A stretch of DNA of 64,000 nt from an uncultured Draconibacterium sp. (lineage in GTDB: Bacteria; Bacteroidota; Bacteroidia; Bacteroidales; Prolixibacteraceae), in assembly GCF_963677575.1 (NCBI RefSeq), contig NZ_OY782038.1:2046001-2110000 (forward strand), given 5' to 3'. Both the position numbers and the translations under genes were made by a program. This document shows positions 53,132 through 60,368 of the stretch, one piece after another. Under the pieces are notes generated by a model. The model was not told the origin of the DNA, made no database searches, and saw only the letters and a list, made by a program, of their open reading frames with translations. The stretch's first letter is position 1; the number at the start of each line of letters is the position of its first letter.

Positions 53132-53680
53132 CTATTCCTTTTCAACTTGCATAAAGCTAAGCTCTAAAGGAGTTTTACGTCCAAAAATCTTCACCATCAC
53201 TTGCAACTTCTTCTTCTCCTCATTGATTTCTTCAATGGTTCCGTTAAAGCCGTTGAATGGTCCGTCGATTACTTTCACAGTTTCTCCTACCACATATGGG
53301 ATATTGATTTCTTCGTCGGTTTCTGCCAATTCATCCACACGACCTAAAATCCTGTTTACCTCGCTTTGCCGCATCGGTACGGGATCTCCACCTTTGGTGT
53401 CGCCTAAGAACCCGATTACGTTAGGGAAATTCCTTAGTGTGTGTGTAACTTCACCCACTAAAGCAGCTTCGATTAAAACATATCCCGGAAAAAAGTTTCG
53501 TTCCTTACTGATTTTTTTACCATTTCGGATCTGATAAACTTTTTCGGTTGGTATTAGAACCTGATCTACATACCCTTTGAGGTCTCCTACCGCGATTTCG
53601 TTCTCGATATATTCTTTAACCTTCTTCTCTTTGCCACCAATAGCACGCAGAACATACCATTTTTTACTATTTTCGCTCAT
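53132..53680 (-). CDS. nusG: Transcription elongation/termination factor NusG
   Basis: The 182-residue factor linking RNA polymerase to Rho and the ribosome. The N-terminal NGN domain begins WYVLRAIGGKEKKVKEYIE and the C-terminal KOW domain shows GETVKVIDGPFNGFNGTIEEINEEKKKLQVMVKIFGRKTPLELSFMQVEK. It follows secE by 19 bases in the conserved secE-nusG order. Confidence 0.97.
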   Translation of the reverse strand: MSENSKKWYVLRAIGGKEKKVKEYIENEIAVGDLKGYVDQVLIPTEKVYQIRNGKKISKERNFFPGYVLIEAALVGEVTHTLRNFPNVIGFLGDTKGGDPVPMRQSEVNRILGRVDELAETDEEINIPYVVGETVKVIDGPFNGFNGTIEEINEEKKKLQVMVKIFGRKTPLELSFMQVEKE

Positions 53681-53699
53681 ATAGCCTTAAGGGTTTTGA

Positions 53700-53891
53700 T
53701 TAATAAAATAATCCATAAATAAAATCCATTATGTTTCTGAATGACAGATCCATAACGAAAATAACTAATGATATTATAAAGGAAGCAATCATTACTACCA
53801 AGGCGCTACTTTGTAGCTCTTTCCAAGTTGGCCATGTAACTTTATGTACCAGTTCATCATAGGCCTCTTGTAAATATACTTTTAGTTTCAT
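53700..53891 (-). CDS. secE: Preprotein translocase subunit SecE
   Basis: A 63-residue single-spanning SecE of the short bacterial type: a cytosolic amphipathic helix (YLQEAYDELVHKVTWPTWKELQSS) and one membrane helix (ALVVMIASFIISLVIFVMDL). The conserved VTWPTW motif binds SecY. It starts 18 bases after a decayed tRNA. Confidence 0.95.
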   Translation of the reverse strand: MKLKVYLQEAYDELVHKVTWPTWKELQSSALVVMIASFIISLVIFVMDLSFRNIMDFIYGLFY

Positions 53892-53909
53892 TTAGTATAA
53901 CTTATTTAG

Positions 53910-53971
53910 CTCGGAAGGTAAGATTCGAACTTACTGTTTTTCAACCACTCCCACTATTGAGTTTCAACCGA
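53910..53971 (-). pseudogene. Truncated tRNA-like remnant (probable decayed tRNA-Trp)
   Basis: A 62-base sequence with recognisable tRNA parts on the minus strand: acceptor TCGGTTG/CTTCCGA with two T-T mismatches, a D-arm ACTC-AATAGTGG-GAGT, and a perfect T-arm GTAAG-TTCGAAT-CTTAC. Between the D-arm and T-arm there are only 12 bases (G plus GTTGAAAAACA) instead of about 23, so half of the anticodon arm, including the anticodon, and the variable loop are gone. Many Bacteroidota carry tRNA-Trp between tuf and secE, so this is probably its remnant; that identity is inference from position and the GGTTG...AAAAACA pieces. Confidence 0.6.
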
Positions 53972-53974
53972 AAT

Positions 53975-54000
53975 TAATCCCGGGCCGGAACCCGGGATTA
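53975..54000 (-). terminator. Hairpin after tuf, possible terminator
   Basis: TAATCCCGGG (53975-53984) pairs with CCCGGGATTA (53991-54000), a perfect 10-bp stem with a 6-base loop. The following T-run on the minus strand is weak (ATTT), so it may be a partial terminator or processing site between tuf and secE. Confidence 0.6.
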
Positions 54001-54024
54001 AATTAATTTCCTTTATATCGTATA

Positions 54025-55209
54025 TTAAAGAATTTCAGTTACCTGACCTGCACCTACTGTACGACCACCTTCGCGGATTGCGAAACGAAGACCTACGTTC
54101 AATGCTACCGGGTAAATCAAATCTACTTCAATAGTTACGTTATCACCAGGCATAACCATTTCGCGGCCTTCTTCTAAGTGAATTTCGCCGGTTACGTCAA
54201 GCGTACGTAAGTAGAATTGAGGACGGTATTTGTTGTGGAATGGAGTGTGACGTCCACCTTCTTCTTTTTTCAATACGTAAACCTCAGCTTTAAATTTGTT
54301 GTGAGGAGTGATTGAACCAGGTTTTGCCAAAATCTGACCACGTTTGATTTCTTTTTTGTCAACACCACGCAACAACAAACCAACGTTGTCACCAGCCATA
54401 CCTTCGTCCAAAATCTTACGGAACATCTCAACTCCAGTACAAACTGTCTTACGACCTTCAGCGCCAAGACCGATTAACTGCATTTCATCACCTGTGTGAA
54501 TAATACCAGTTTCGATACGACCAGTTGCTACAGTACCACGACCTGTAATAGAGAATACGTCCTCAACAGGCATCAAGAATGGTTTATCAACGTCACGTGG
54601 AGGAAGTGGAATCCAAGTATCGCAAGCTTCCATCAACTCAAGAATCTTTTCTTCCCATTCTGGCTCTCCATTCAATCCACCAAGAGCTGAACCTTGAACA
54701 ACAGGAGTATTATCGCCGTCGAATTCGTAGAAGTCTAACAACTCACGAATTTCCATTTCAACCAATTCTAATAATTCCTCATCGTCAACCATATCCACTT
54801 TATTCATGAATACAACCAAACGAGGAACGTTTACCTGACGTGCAAGAAGGATGTGCTCGCGAGTCTGAGGCATAGGACCATCAGTTGCAGCTACAACGAT
54901 AATAGCACCGTCCATCTGGGCAGCACCAGTTACCATGTTCTTCACGTAATCGGCGTGACCCGGACAGTCAACGTGTGCGTAGTGACGAGTTGCTGTTTCG
55001 TACTCAACGTGAGCTGTGTTAATTGTAATACCCCTTTCTTTCTCCTCAGGAGCGTTATCAATTTGATCAAATGCTTTTATTTCACAAAAGCCTTTTTTTG
55101 CTAATACTGTAGTAATAGCTGCTGTTAAGGTAGTTTTACCATGGTCAACGTGGCCGATAGTACCAATGTTCACATGGTCCTTGTCCCTGTTAAAATGTTC
55201 TTTAGCCAT
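54025..55209 (-). CDS. tuf: Elongation factor Tu
   Basis: The 394-residue GTPase delivering aminoacyl-tRNA to the ribosome. GHVDHGKT (19-26), DCPGHADYVKNM and the NKVD motif form the GTP-binding site; PMPQTREHILLARQV follows. It lies 40 bases after tRNA-Thr on the tRNA-Gly/tRNA-Thr transcript. Confidence 0.98.
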   Translation of the reverse strand: MAKEHFNRDKDHVNIGTIGHVDHGKTTLTAAITTVLAKKGFCEIKAFDQIDNAPEEKERGITINTAHVEYETATRHYAHVDCPGHADYVKNMVTGAAQMDGAIIVVAATDGPMPQTREHILLARQVNVPRLVVFMNKVDMVDDEELLELVEMEIRELLDFYEFDGDNTPVVQGSALGGLNGEPEWEEKILELMEACDTWIPLPPRDVDKPFLMPVEDVFSITGRGTVATGRIETGIIHTGDEMQLIGLGAEGRKTVCTGVEMFRKILDEGMAGDNVGLLLRGVDKKEIKRGQILAKPGSITPHNKFKAEVYVLKKEEGGRHTPFHNKYRPQFYLRTLDVTGEIHLEEGREMVMPGDNVTIEVDLIYPVALNVGLRFAIREGGRTVGAGQVTEIL

Positions 55210-55249
55210 AATTGCAAAATTTTAATTTATTATCTTTTTAAATCATCTG

Positions 55250-55321
<72 letters not shown>

Positions 55322-55386
55322 CTTAAACACACAAAGAGACGGGAATTAAGAATAATTGCTTATTCAAAATTCCAATCTCTGTTCTG

Positions 55387-55459
55387 AGCGGGAAACGGGA
55401 CTCAAACCCGCGACCCTTAGCTTGGAAGGCTAATGCTCTATCAACTGAGCTATTCCCGC
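55387..55459 (-). tRNA. tRNA-Gly (TCC)
   Basis: On the minus strand a 73-base cloverleaf: acceptor GCGGGAA/TTCCCGC, anticodon stem TTAGC/GCTAA with loop CTTCCAA (anticodon TCC), T-arm GCGGG-TTTGAGT-CCCGT, discriminator T. CCA is not encoded. It is the first element after the promoter at 55488. Confidence 0.93.
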
Positions 55460-55487
55460 TTATAGTCTACTGGCAAAAAATGCCGTG

Positions 55488-55495
55488 CAAAATTA
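55488..55495 (-). promoter_or_regulatory. Promoter of the tRNA-Gly-tRNA-Thr-tuf operon
   Basis: TAATTTTG on the minus strand, an exact -7 box, with TTG about 15-18 bases upstream. Transcription would start near 55481, 22 bases before tRNA-Gly. A small GGCA...TGCC inverted repeat spans the start. The -33 element is less certain. Confidence 0.6.
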
Positions 55496-55721
55496 CAACT
55501 TTTTTCGAAACAACCGAATATTTTCATCTACTCGTGTGCTTTTTTTTCGATTTTTCTCATTTTTCTTTTGAGCAAAGCCAAAACTAAAAAATCACTTCAA
55601 AAGCCTCAATTCTCTGCAAAGCATTGTATTTTCAGCTGTCTTCAGAACGCCCCTAAAAAGGGTGTGCAAATGTAAAAATATTATTTTAAAAAACTAAAAT
55701 TTATAGTGTAATTTTTAAATA

Positions 55722-56024
55722 TTATTTGCTCTTCAATTTTTCTTTGAATTTAACTAGCTGTTTTTTAATTGCATCGATAGCTAAATCTGTCGCTTCTTCG
55801 AATGTATCTGCCTGCTTTTTTGCAAAAAGATTTTCCGTTGAAGGGATGGAAACTTTTAACTCAGAAACCTTATTTTTTGCTGCTTCGGGCTTTGCAACCT
55901 TTAAGGTTACTTCCACCTTTAATATACCATCAAAAAAAGTATCCAGTTTGTTTACTTTTTTGTTCACGAATTCCACCAACTTCTGGTCGGCGTTAAAATG
56001 CACTGAATTAATTTTTACTTCCAT
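55722..56024 (-). CDS. hpf: Ribosome hibernation-promoting factor, short form
   Basis: A 100-residue RaiA/HPF-type protein that binds the idle ribosome decoding region in stationary phase: VKINSVHFNADQKLVEFVNKKVNKLDTFFDGILKVEVTL. It lacks the dimerisation domain of long HPF, so it is the short type. The start at 56024 lies two bases after the xerC stop; an alternative upstream start overlaps it. Confidence 0.92.
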   Translation of the reverse strand: MEVKINSVHFNADQKLVEFVNKKVNKLDTFFDGILKVEVTLKVAKPEAAKNKVSELKVSIPSTENLFAKKQADTFEEATDLAIDAIKKQLVKFKEKLKSK

Positions 56025-56026
56025 AA

Positions 56027-56923
56027 TCAATCGTTTTTACCACCACGAGGGTGGGCTTGTTTATAACTCTGTTGCAGCTTCTCGAATGTTGTGTGTGTAT
56101 ACACCTGAGTTGCTGCCAAATTTGCATGTCCCAGCAATTCTTTTACTGCATTAAGATCGGCACCATTATTCAATAAATGTGTTGCATAAGTGTGCCTCAA
56201 AACATGCGGACTTTTCTTTTCAAGAGATGTTACCCTGGCTAAATTGCTTTTTACAACGCGGTAAACCAGTTTTTCGTAAATTTGCTTTCCTTTTTCCGTT
56301 ACAAATAAATAGCCACTACTGTTTACGATTTCGTCGTTTCTAATGTCTACGTAATCATTAAACAATTGGTTAATTTCTCTTGGATATGGAATAATCCTTT
56401 CTTTATTCCGCTTCCCCAGCACTTTTATCAAATATTCGGCTGTGTTAAAATCCCGATCTTTCAGGTTAATTAACTCTGCCAAACGAATGCCGGTTCCGTA
56501 AAATAACGAAATGATCAATTTATCTCTCCTCCCTCTGAACCCATTATCAAAGAAATCATCATCCAATAAATGATTCAGATTATTCTCCTCAACAAAATGC
56601 GGTAGCTTCTTCCTTATTTTCGGAAGCGGAACATTTATAGCCGGATTGATATCTACTACCTGCTCGCGAAGCAAAAAGTTATAAAACGACTTTACTGCCG
56701 TCATCATTCTGCTTACCGAACTCGGACTATAATCGTGCTCCATCAAGTCTACCACCCAAGAACGCAGTAGTTTTAGGTCAACATCTTTAACAACAAAATC
56801 CCCGACCATTTTTGTGCAAAATTCCACAAACCGATCGAGGTCTTTTTCATATGCTTTCACCGTATGAAGAGAATACCTCTTCTCATACTTCAAAAAATTG
56901 ATAAACGATTCCTGATAACTCAT
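56027..56923 (-). CDS. xerC: Tyrosine recombinase of the XerC/XerD type
   Basis: A 298-residue site-specific recombinase, with the SAM-like N-domain (RYSLHTVKAYEKDLDRF) and full catalytic set: Arg147 (GTGIRLAE), Lys171 (GKRNKER), His240 and Arg243 (HVLRHTYATH), His266 (LLGHANL) and Tyr275 (VYTH). It probably resolves chromosome dimers at dif. Operon position between rpsU and hpf is a Bacteroidota pattern. XerC versus XerD cannot be settled by motif alone. Confidence 0.93.
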   Translation of the reverse strand: MSYQESFINFLKYEKRYSLHTVKAYEKDLDRFVEFCTKMVGDFVVKDVDLKLLRSWVVDLMEHDYSPSSVSRMMTAVKSFYNFLLREQVVDINPAINVPLPKIRKKLPHFVEENNLNHLLDDDFFDNGFRGRRDKLIISLFYGTGIRLAELINLKDRDFNTAEYLIKVLGKRNKERIIPYPREINQLFNDYVDIRNDEIVNSSGYLFVTEKGKQIYEKLVYRVVKSNLARVTSLEKKSPHVLRHTYATHLLNNGADLNAVKELLGHANLAATQVYTHTTFEKLQQSYKQAHPRGGKND

Positions 56924-56965
56924 TGGCCATCTAAACTAATAATTCAGGAATCACCAAAGAAAACT

Positions 56966-57157
56966 TTAGTCTTCCTGTTGCTGCAAACCTTGTACGTATG
57001 CTGCCTTTTTCAATTCTTCCCTTCTTCTTACAGAAGGCTTGGTGAACTTCTGACGATCGCGTAACTCTTTGATAACGCCAGTTTTCTCGAATTTTCTTTT
57101 GAACCTTTTTAAAGCTCTTTCAATATTTTCGCCTTCTTTAACCGGAATAATAATCAT
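56966..57157 (-). CDS. rpsU: 30S ribosomal protein S21
   Basis: A 63-residue basic protein near the ribosomal platform: IIPVKEGENIERALKRFKRKFEKTGVIKELRDRQKFTKPSVRRREELKKA. It leads a rpsU-xerC-hpf operon with a strong promoter 35 bases upstream. Confidence 0.96.
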   Translation of the reverse strand: MIIIPVKEGENIERALKRFKRKFEKTGVIKELRDRQKFTKPSVRRREELKKAAYVQGLQQQED

Positions 57158-57192
57158 ATCTTTCGGATTTACATTTTTTAAAAATTGAGGCG

Positions 57193-57223
57193 CAAATTTA
57201 GAAATAATTCATAGTATATCAAA
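57193..57223 (-). promoter_or_regulatory. rpsU-xerC-hpf promoter (perfect consensus)
   Basis: On the minus strand TTTG (57220-57223), 19 bases, then TAAATTTG (57193-57200): an exact match to TTTG-N19-TAnnTTTG. It is the best promoter in the window. Confidence 0.85.
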
Positions 57224-57275
57224 TTTAAAGCAAAAAAATAATATTTCCTATCGTGAAAAAATAGTTTTCACTTTT

Positions 57276-58379
57276 TTAACGACAGGTAACGTATGGCCTC
57301 ACTTTATCAATAAACTCAGCGTCAATAGATTCAAGTACCTCCAGTTCTGATAATTTTTTTATGGGTCCGTTTTTATCCTTTTCATTTAGTATTGCGTTTA
57401 CGTTCGATTTATCAAAATATGGGTGTCTGATCAATTCTGAAAACCCGGCATAATTAATCCTAATCGGTTTTATCGCTGTTGTGTCGATAGTAATAGAAGG
57501 TTTTACGGCCGCGAAAAGTTCTTCCGAAAAACCATAAACTTCCAGTAACTGATTTACATCACAAAAGCCTCCAAGCAAGTTGCGGTATTTTATTATGCGC
57601 GATGCGTAAACCGAACCTATCCCTTTTAATTTTACAAGATCGGAAGTATCTGCACTATTTAATTCAATCGTGAAAAGTTCTTCCGGCACTTCCTTTTCCG
57701 ACTCGACGGCGACATCAATTTTTATGTAAGGATAAATGCGGCTATAAATTGCTGAATCGAGCCCGTAAATTTTTAGCAGGTCTTCGGGCTGGTTATAACT
57801 TCCTCCGCTGTTTCGATACGACACAATATTATTGGCCTGGTAAGAACTAAAACCCAAACCCTCTAATTCTTCTTTGCTCGCCGTATTCGGGTCGAAGAAT
57901 CCTACAGGTTGTTTGGCCTCTAACTCTTCGACATTTTTTGTTTGAGGCTCTACTGTGGCTTCTGGAATGACAATATATGGAGCAATCTGTTGAAACATTG
58001 AGTCGCTCATTCCATAGAGTTTCCGTAAATCGTTTTTCGAATTAAAACTTCCACCAGCTGCACGATATCTTATCATGTTCCGTTTAATTTGCCGAGGCAG
58101 ATTCAACGAATCGAGAGTGTTTTCATCAATGATATTAGGATTAAAATTGAAAAGACTTAATACCTCTGCATTTTCATTTGCATGCCAGGCCGCATTCCAT
58201 TGAGCCTGTATTTCGTCAAATTGCTCCGGCGTATAATACGGTTTAGGCGCTATTCTTTTCACATAAGCATTCGCTCCAAACAACAGCAAAATCAGAATTG
58301 ATAGTATAATAATTCCAACGCGGTCGCCTCTGGAATAGGAAAGAAAACCATTTTTTATTTTGAGCCAGGCTTTTCTCAT
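57276..58379 (-). CDS. Membrane-anchored helix-hairpin-helix protein (ComEA-like)
   Basis: A 367-residue protein: one membrane helix near residues 21-42 (VGIIILSILILLLFGANAY), then three clear helix-hairpin-helix repeats (LNLPRQIKRNMIRYRAAGGSFNSKNDL, about 95-121; LGFSSYQANNIVSYRNSGGSYNQPEDL; LKGIGSVYASRIIKYRNLLGGFCDVNQL) and a degenerate fourth. Such domains bind DNA non-specifically; ComEA members act in DNA uptake. Whether this species is competent is unknown. Its promoter on the minus strand is TTTTG-N20-TAACTTAG, one mismatch. Confidence 0.85.
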   Translation of the reverse strand: MRKAWLKIKNGFLSYSRGDRVGIIILSILILLLFGANAYVKRIAPKPYYTPEQFDEIQAQWNAAWHANENAEVLSLFNFNPNIIDENTLDSLNLPRQIKRNMIRYRAAGGSFNSKNDLRKLYGMSDSMFQQIAPYIVIPEATVEPQTKNVEELEAKQPVGFFDPNTASKEELEGLGFSSYQANNIVSYRNSGGSYNQPEDLLKIYGLDSAIYSRIYPYIKIDVAVESEKEVPEELFTIELNSADTSDLVKLKGIGSVYASRIIKYRNLLGGFCDVNQLLEVYGFSEELFAAVKPSITIDTTAIKPIRINYAGFSELIRHPYFDKSNVNAILNEKDKNGPIKKLSELEVLESIDAEFIDKVRPYVTCR

Positions 58380-58550
58380 TGCATCTGGACTAAACAGTTG
58401 ACAGTGATTGACGTTCTGCTAAGTTACAATATTGAAATTAAGTAAGCAAAACAATACAATCGTGCCAGTATACCATTACACAATACAGAAACCGAATAAA
58501 GGAGTTGTATTACCCCCTATTCGAAAAATAAAAATATGATTGTCGGGCGA

Positions 58551-59915
58551 TTAGAATTTCAACAGCCCGAAATTATTCAACATTACAATGGCAATAGCGA
58601 TAGGCGCAATAAATTTCACGAGGAACATAAATACCGACAGCAGTGCGCCTGAAAGTGTTCCCCCCTGCGCCACTTCTTCCTTAACCTTCTTACGTCCGAA
58701 ATGCCAACCAATAAATAAGGCAATAAACATTCCTCCAACAGGCAAGAATAAATTAGCCGATATCCAGTCCATTAAGTCGAAAATATTCAGACCGAAGAAA
58801 GTATATGGCGATAATACGCCCATTGAAAGCGAACACAAAACACCTAAAATTGAAATAAGAACCGTTGCCAAAACAGTGGACGCTTTTCGGCCCATATTGA
58901 ATTCTTCTTTAAAATAGGCAACAACAACTTCTAGTATTGAAATAGACGAGGTTAATGCTGCTACCGACAGGAGCACAAAAAACGCAATTGAAAAAATATA
59001 GCCGCCCGGCATTTGATGGAACACATTTGGCAGCGTAACGAAAATAAGACCGGGCCCCTGGCTTGGCTCGATACCAAAAGCAAACACAGCAGGAAAAATT
59101 GCAATTCCTGCCATCAGTGCAATTACCGTATCGGCAACTGTTACATTTATAACAGTATTTACCAGATTATTATCTTTCTGCACATATGATCCGTAAGTTA
59201 TAAGTGTACCCATTCCAAGGCTAAGCGTAAAAAAGGCATGACCTAATGCACTCAAAATACCATCGGCAGAAAGTTTTGAAAAATCAGGTTTAAACAAAAA
59301 GTTCAAGCCTGCTTTTGCTCCTTCAAGTGAAACAGATTTAACACACAAAAAAACAAGAATAACAACCAACAATGGCATTAAAATTTTAGTGTACTTCTCA
59401 ATCCCTTTTTGAATACCTACAATCACAATTGCAGCGCTCAGAATCATAAAAGCTAATTGATATATAACTGGCTTAAGAGGCGATTCAATAAGAGTAGTAA
59501 ATAACATTCCTATCTCATCGGGGCTTTTAGTTGAAAACCCATTCTCCAAAGACAAGACAATATATTCCAGGCTCCAGCCGGCAACAACACCGTAAAACGA
59601 CAAAATCAAAAATGCAGCTCCTACGCCTAAAATACCAATATACCGCCACGGTGTACCCGGAGCAAGAACTTTAAACGCACCAAAAGCATTTTTCCTCGAG
59701 CTTCTACCAATGATTAACTCCGATAACATAACCGGAATTCCGATTGCAAGAATAAATCCGAGGTAAACAAAGAGGAAAGCTGCACCACCATAAACTCCGG
59801 CGATGTAAGGAAATTTCCAAATATTACCTAAACCAACTGCTGAACCGGCTGCGGCTGCTATAACACCAAATTTTGAACTAAATGAATCGCGGTTACCCGA
59901 AGGAAGATTTGACAT
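58551..59915 (-). CDS. Sodium-dependent transporter, SNF family
   Basis: A 454-residue LeuT-fold transporter with about 11-12 membrane helices. The first helix, GSAVGLGNIWKFPYIAGVYGGAAF, is the sodium/substrate-site signature of the neurotransmitter:sodium symporter family. Bacterial members carry amino acids; the substrate here is unknown. Single gene; the next gene upstream on the strand is 450 bases away across a repeat region. Confidence 0.93.
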   Translation of the reverse strand: MSNLPSGNRDSFSSKFGVIAAAAGSAVGLGNIWKFPYIAGVYGGAAFLFVYLGFILAIGIPVMLSELIIGRSSRKNAFGAFKVLAPGTPWRYIGILGVGAAFLILSFYGVVAGWSLEYIVLSLENGFSTKSPDEIGMLFTTLIESPLKPVIYQLAFMILSAAIVIVGIQKGIEKYTKILMPLLVVILVFLCVKSVSLEGAKAGLNFLFKPDFSKLSADGILSALGHAFFTLSLGMGTLITYGSYVQKDNNLVNTVINVTVADTVIALMAGIAIFPAVFAFGIEPSQGPGLIFVTLPNVFHQMPGGYIFSIAFFVLLSVAALTSSISILEVVVAYFKEEFNMGRKASTVLATVLISILGVLCSLSMGVLSPYTFFGLNIFDLMDWISANLFLPVGGMFIALFIGWHFGRKKVKEEVAQGGTLSGALLSVFMFLVKFIAPIAIAIVMLNNFGLLKF

Positions 59916-60368
59916 AGAAAATAATATTTTGAGAGCAGTTCTCTCCTTTAACTAACAATATGTAAAAATTTAAGCCCCAAAAATGCAAAAAAATAATTCA
60001 TAATAAACAAACCACATAAAAAACATTCGTGATTGGCGGGATTCACCACTAAGAATTAAAATTTGGTTCCCAAACCGTCTTCCTTCCACAAAAAATAGCC
60101 GTCCTACACCCGGGAAACACGCTCCTACAAACAAAAATTACCTTCCTACACCGGAAAAAGTGTTTCCTACGCCGATAAAACCTCGTCCTACGCATGCAGG
60201 ACGAGATTTTTGCAATGCAGGATGACTATTTTGTGTTATTTATCCACTTTTCCTTCATTTTTGTCAGGTTTTCTTGAAAAAAGAACCTGTTATGCTTGCA
60301 GCCAACGTATGGGAAAACGATATTGAACTACAGAGATGAAGTGTTTCTCCCGGCTTGATGTGAGAAAT
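59916..60368. repeat. Gap with 21-bp-period TCCTAC array and hairpin
   Basis: No gene. TCCTAC occurs at 60102, 60123, 60144, 60165 and 60186, exactly 21 bases apart, with a near-copy TCCTTC at 60081. The rest of each unit is variable but keeps an A-rich second half. The last copy is part of a hairpin CTCGTCCT/AGGACGAG (60183-60190 with 60197-60204, loop of 6) followed by ATTTTT, which looks like a terminator. The spacers are only 15 bases, so this is not a CRISPR array. Confidence 0.7.

Noticed and set aside
60049..60195. Minus-strand 48-codon Arg/Cys-rich frame through the 21-base array
   Set aside because: The period of 21 is a multiple of three, so a repeating frame arises automatically; there is no other sign that it is translated.
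60081..60206. CRISPR array
   Set aside because: The constant part is only six bases and the variable part 15, far below the usual 24-37 base repeats and 30-base spacers, and no cas genes are near.
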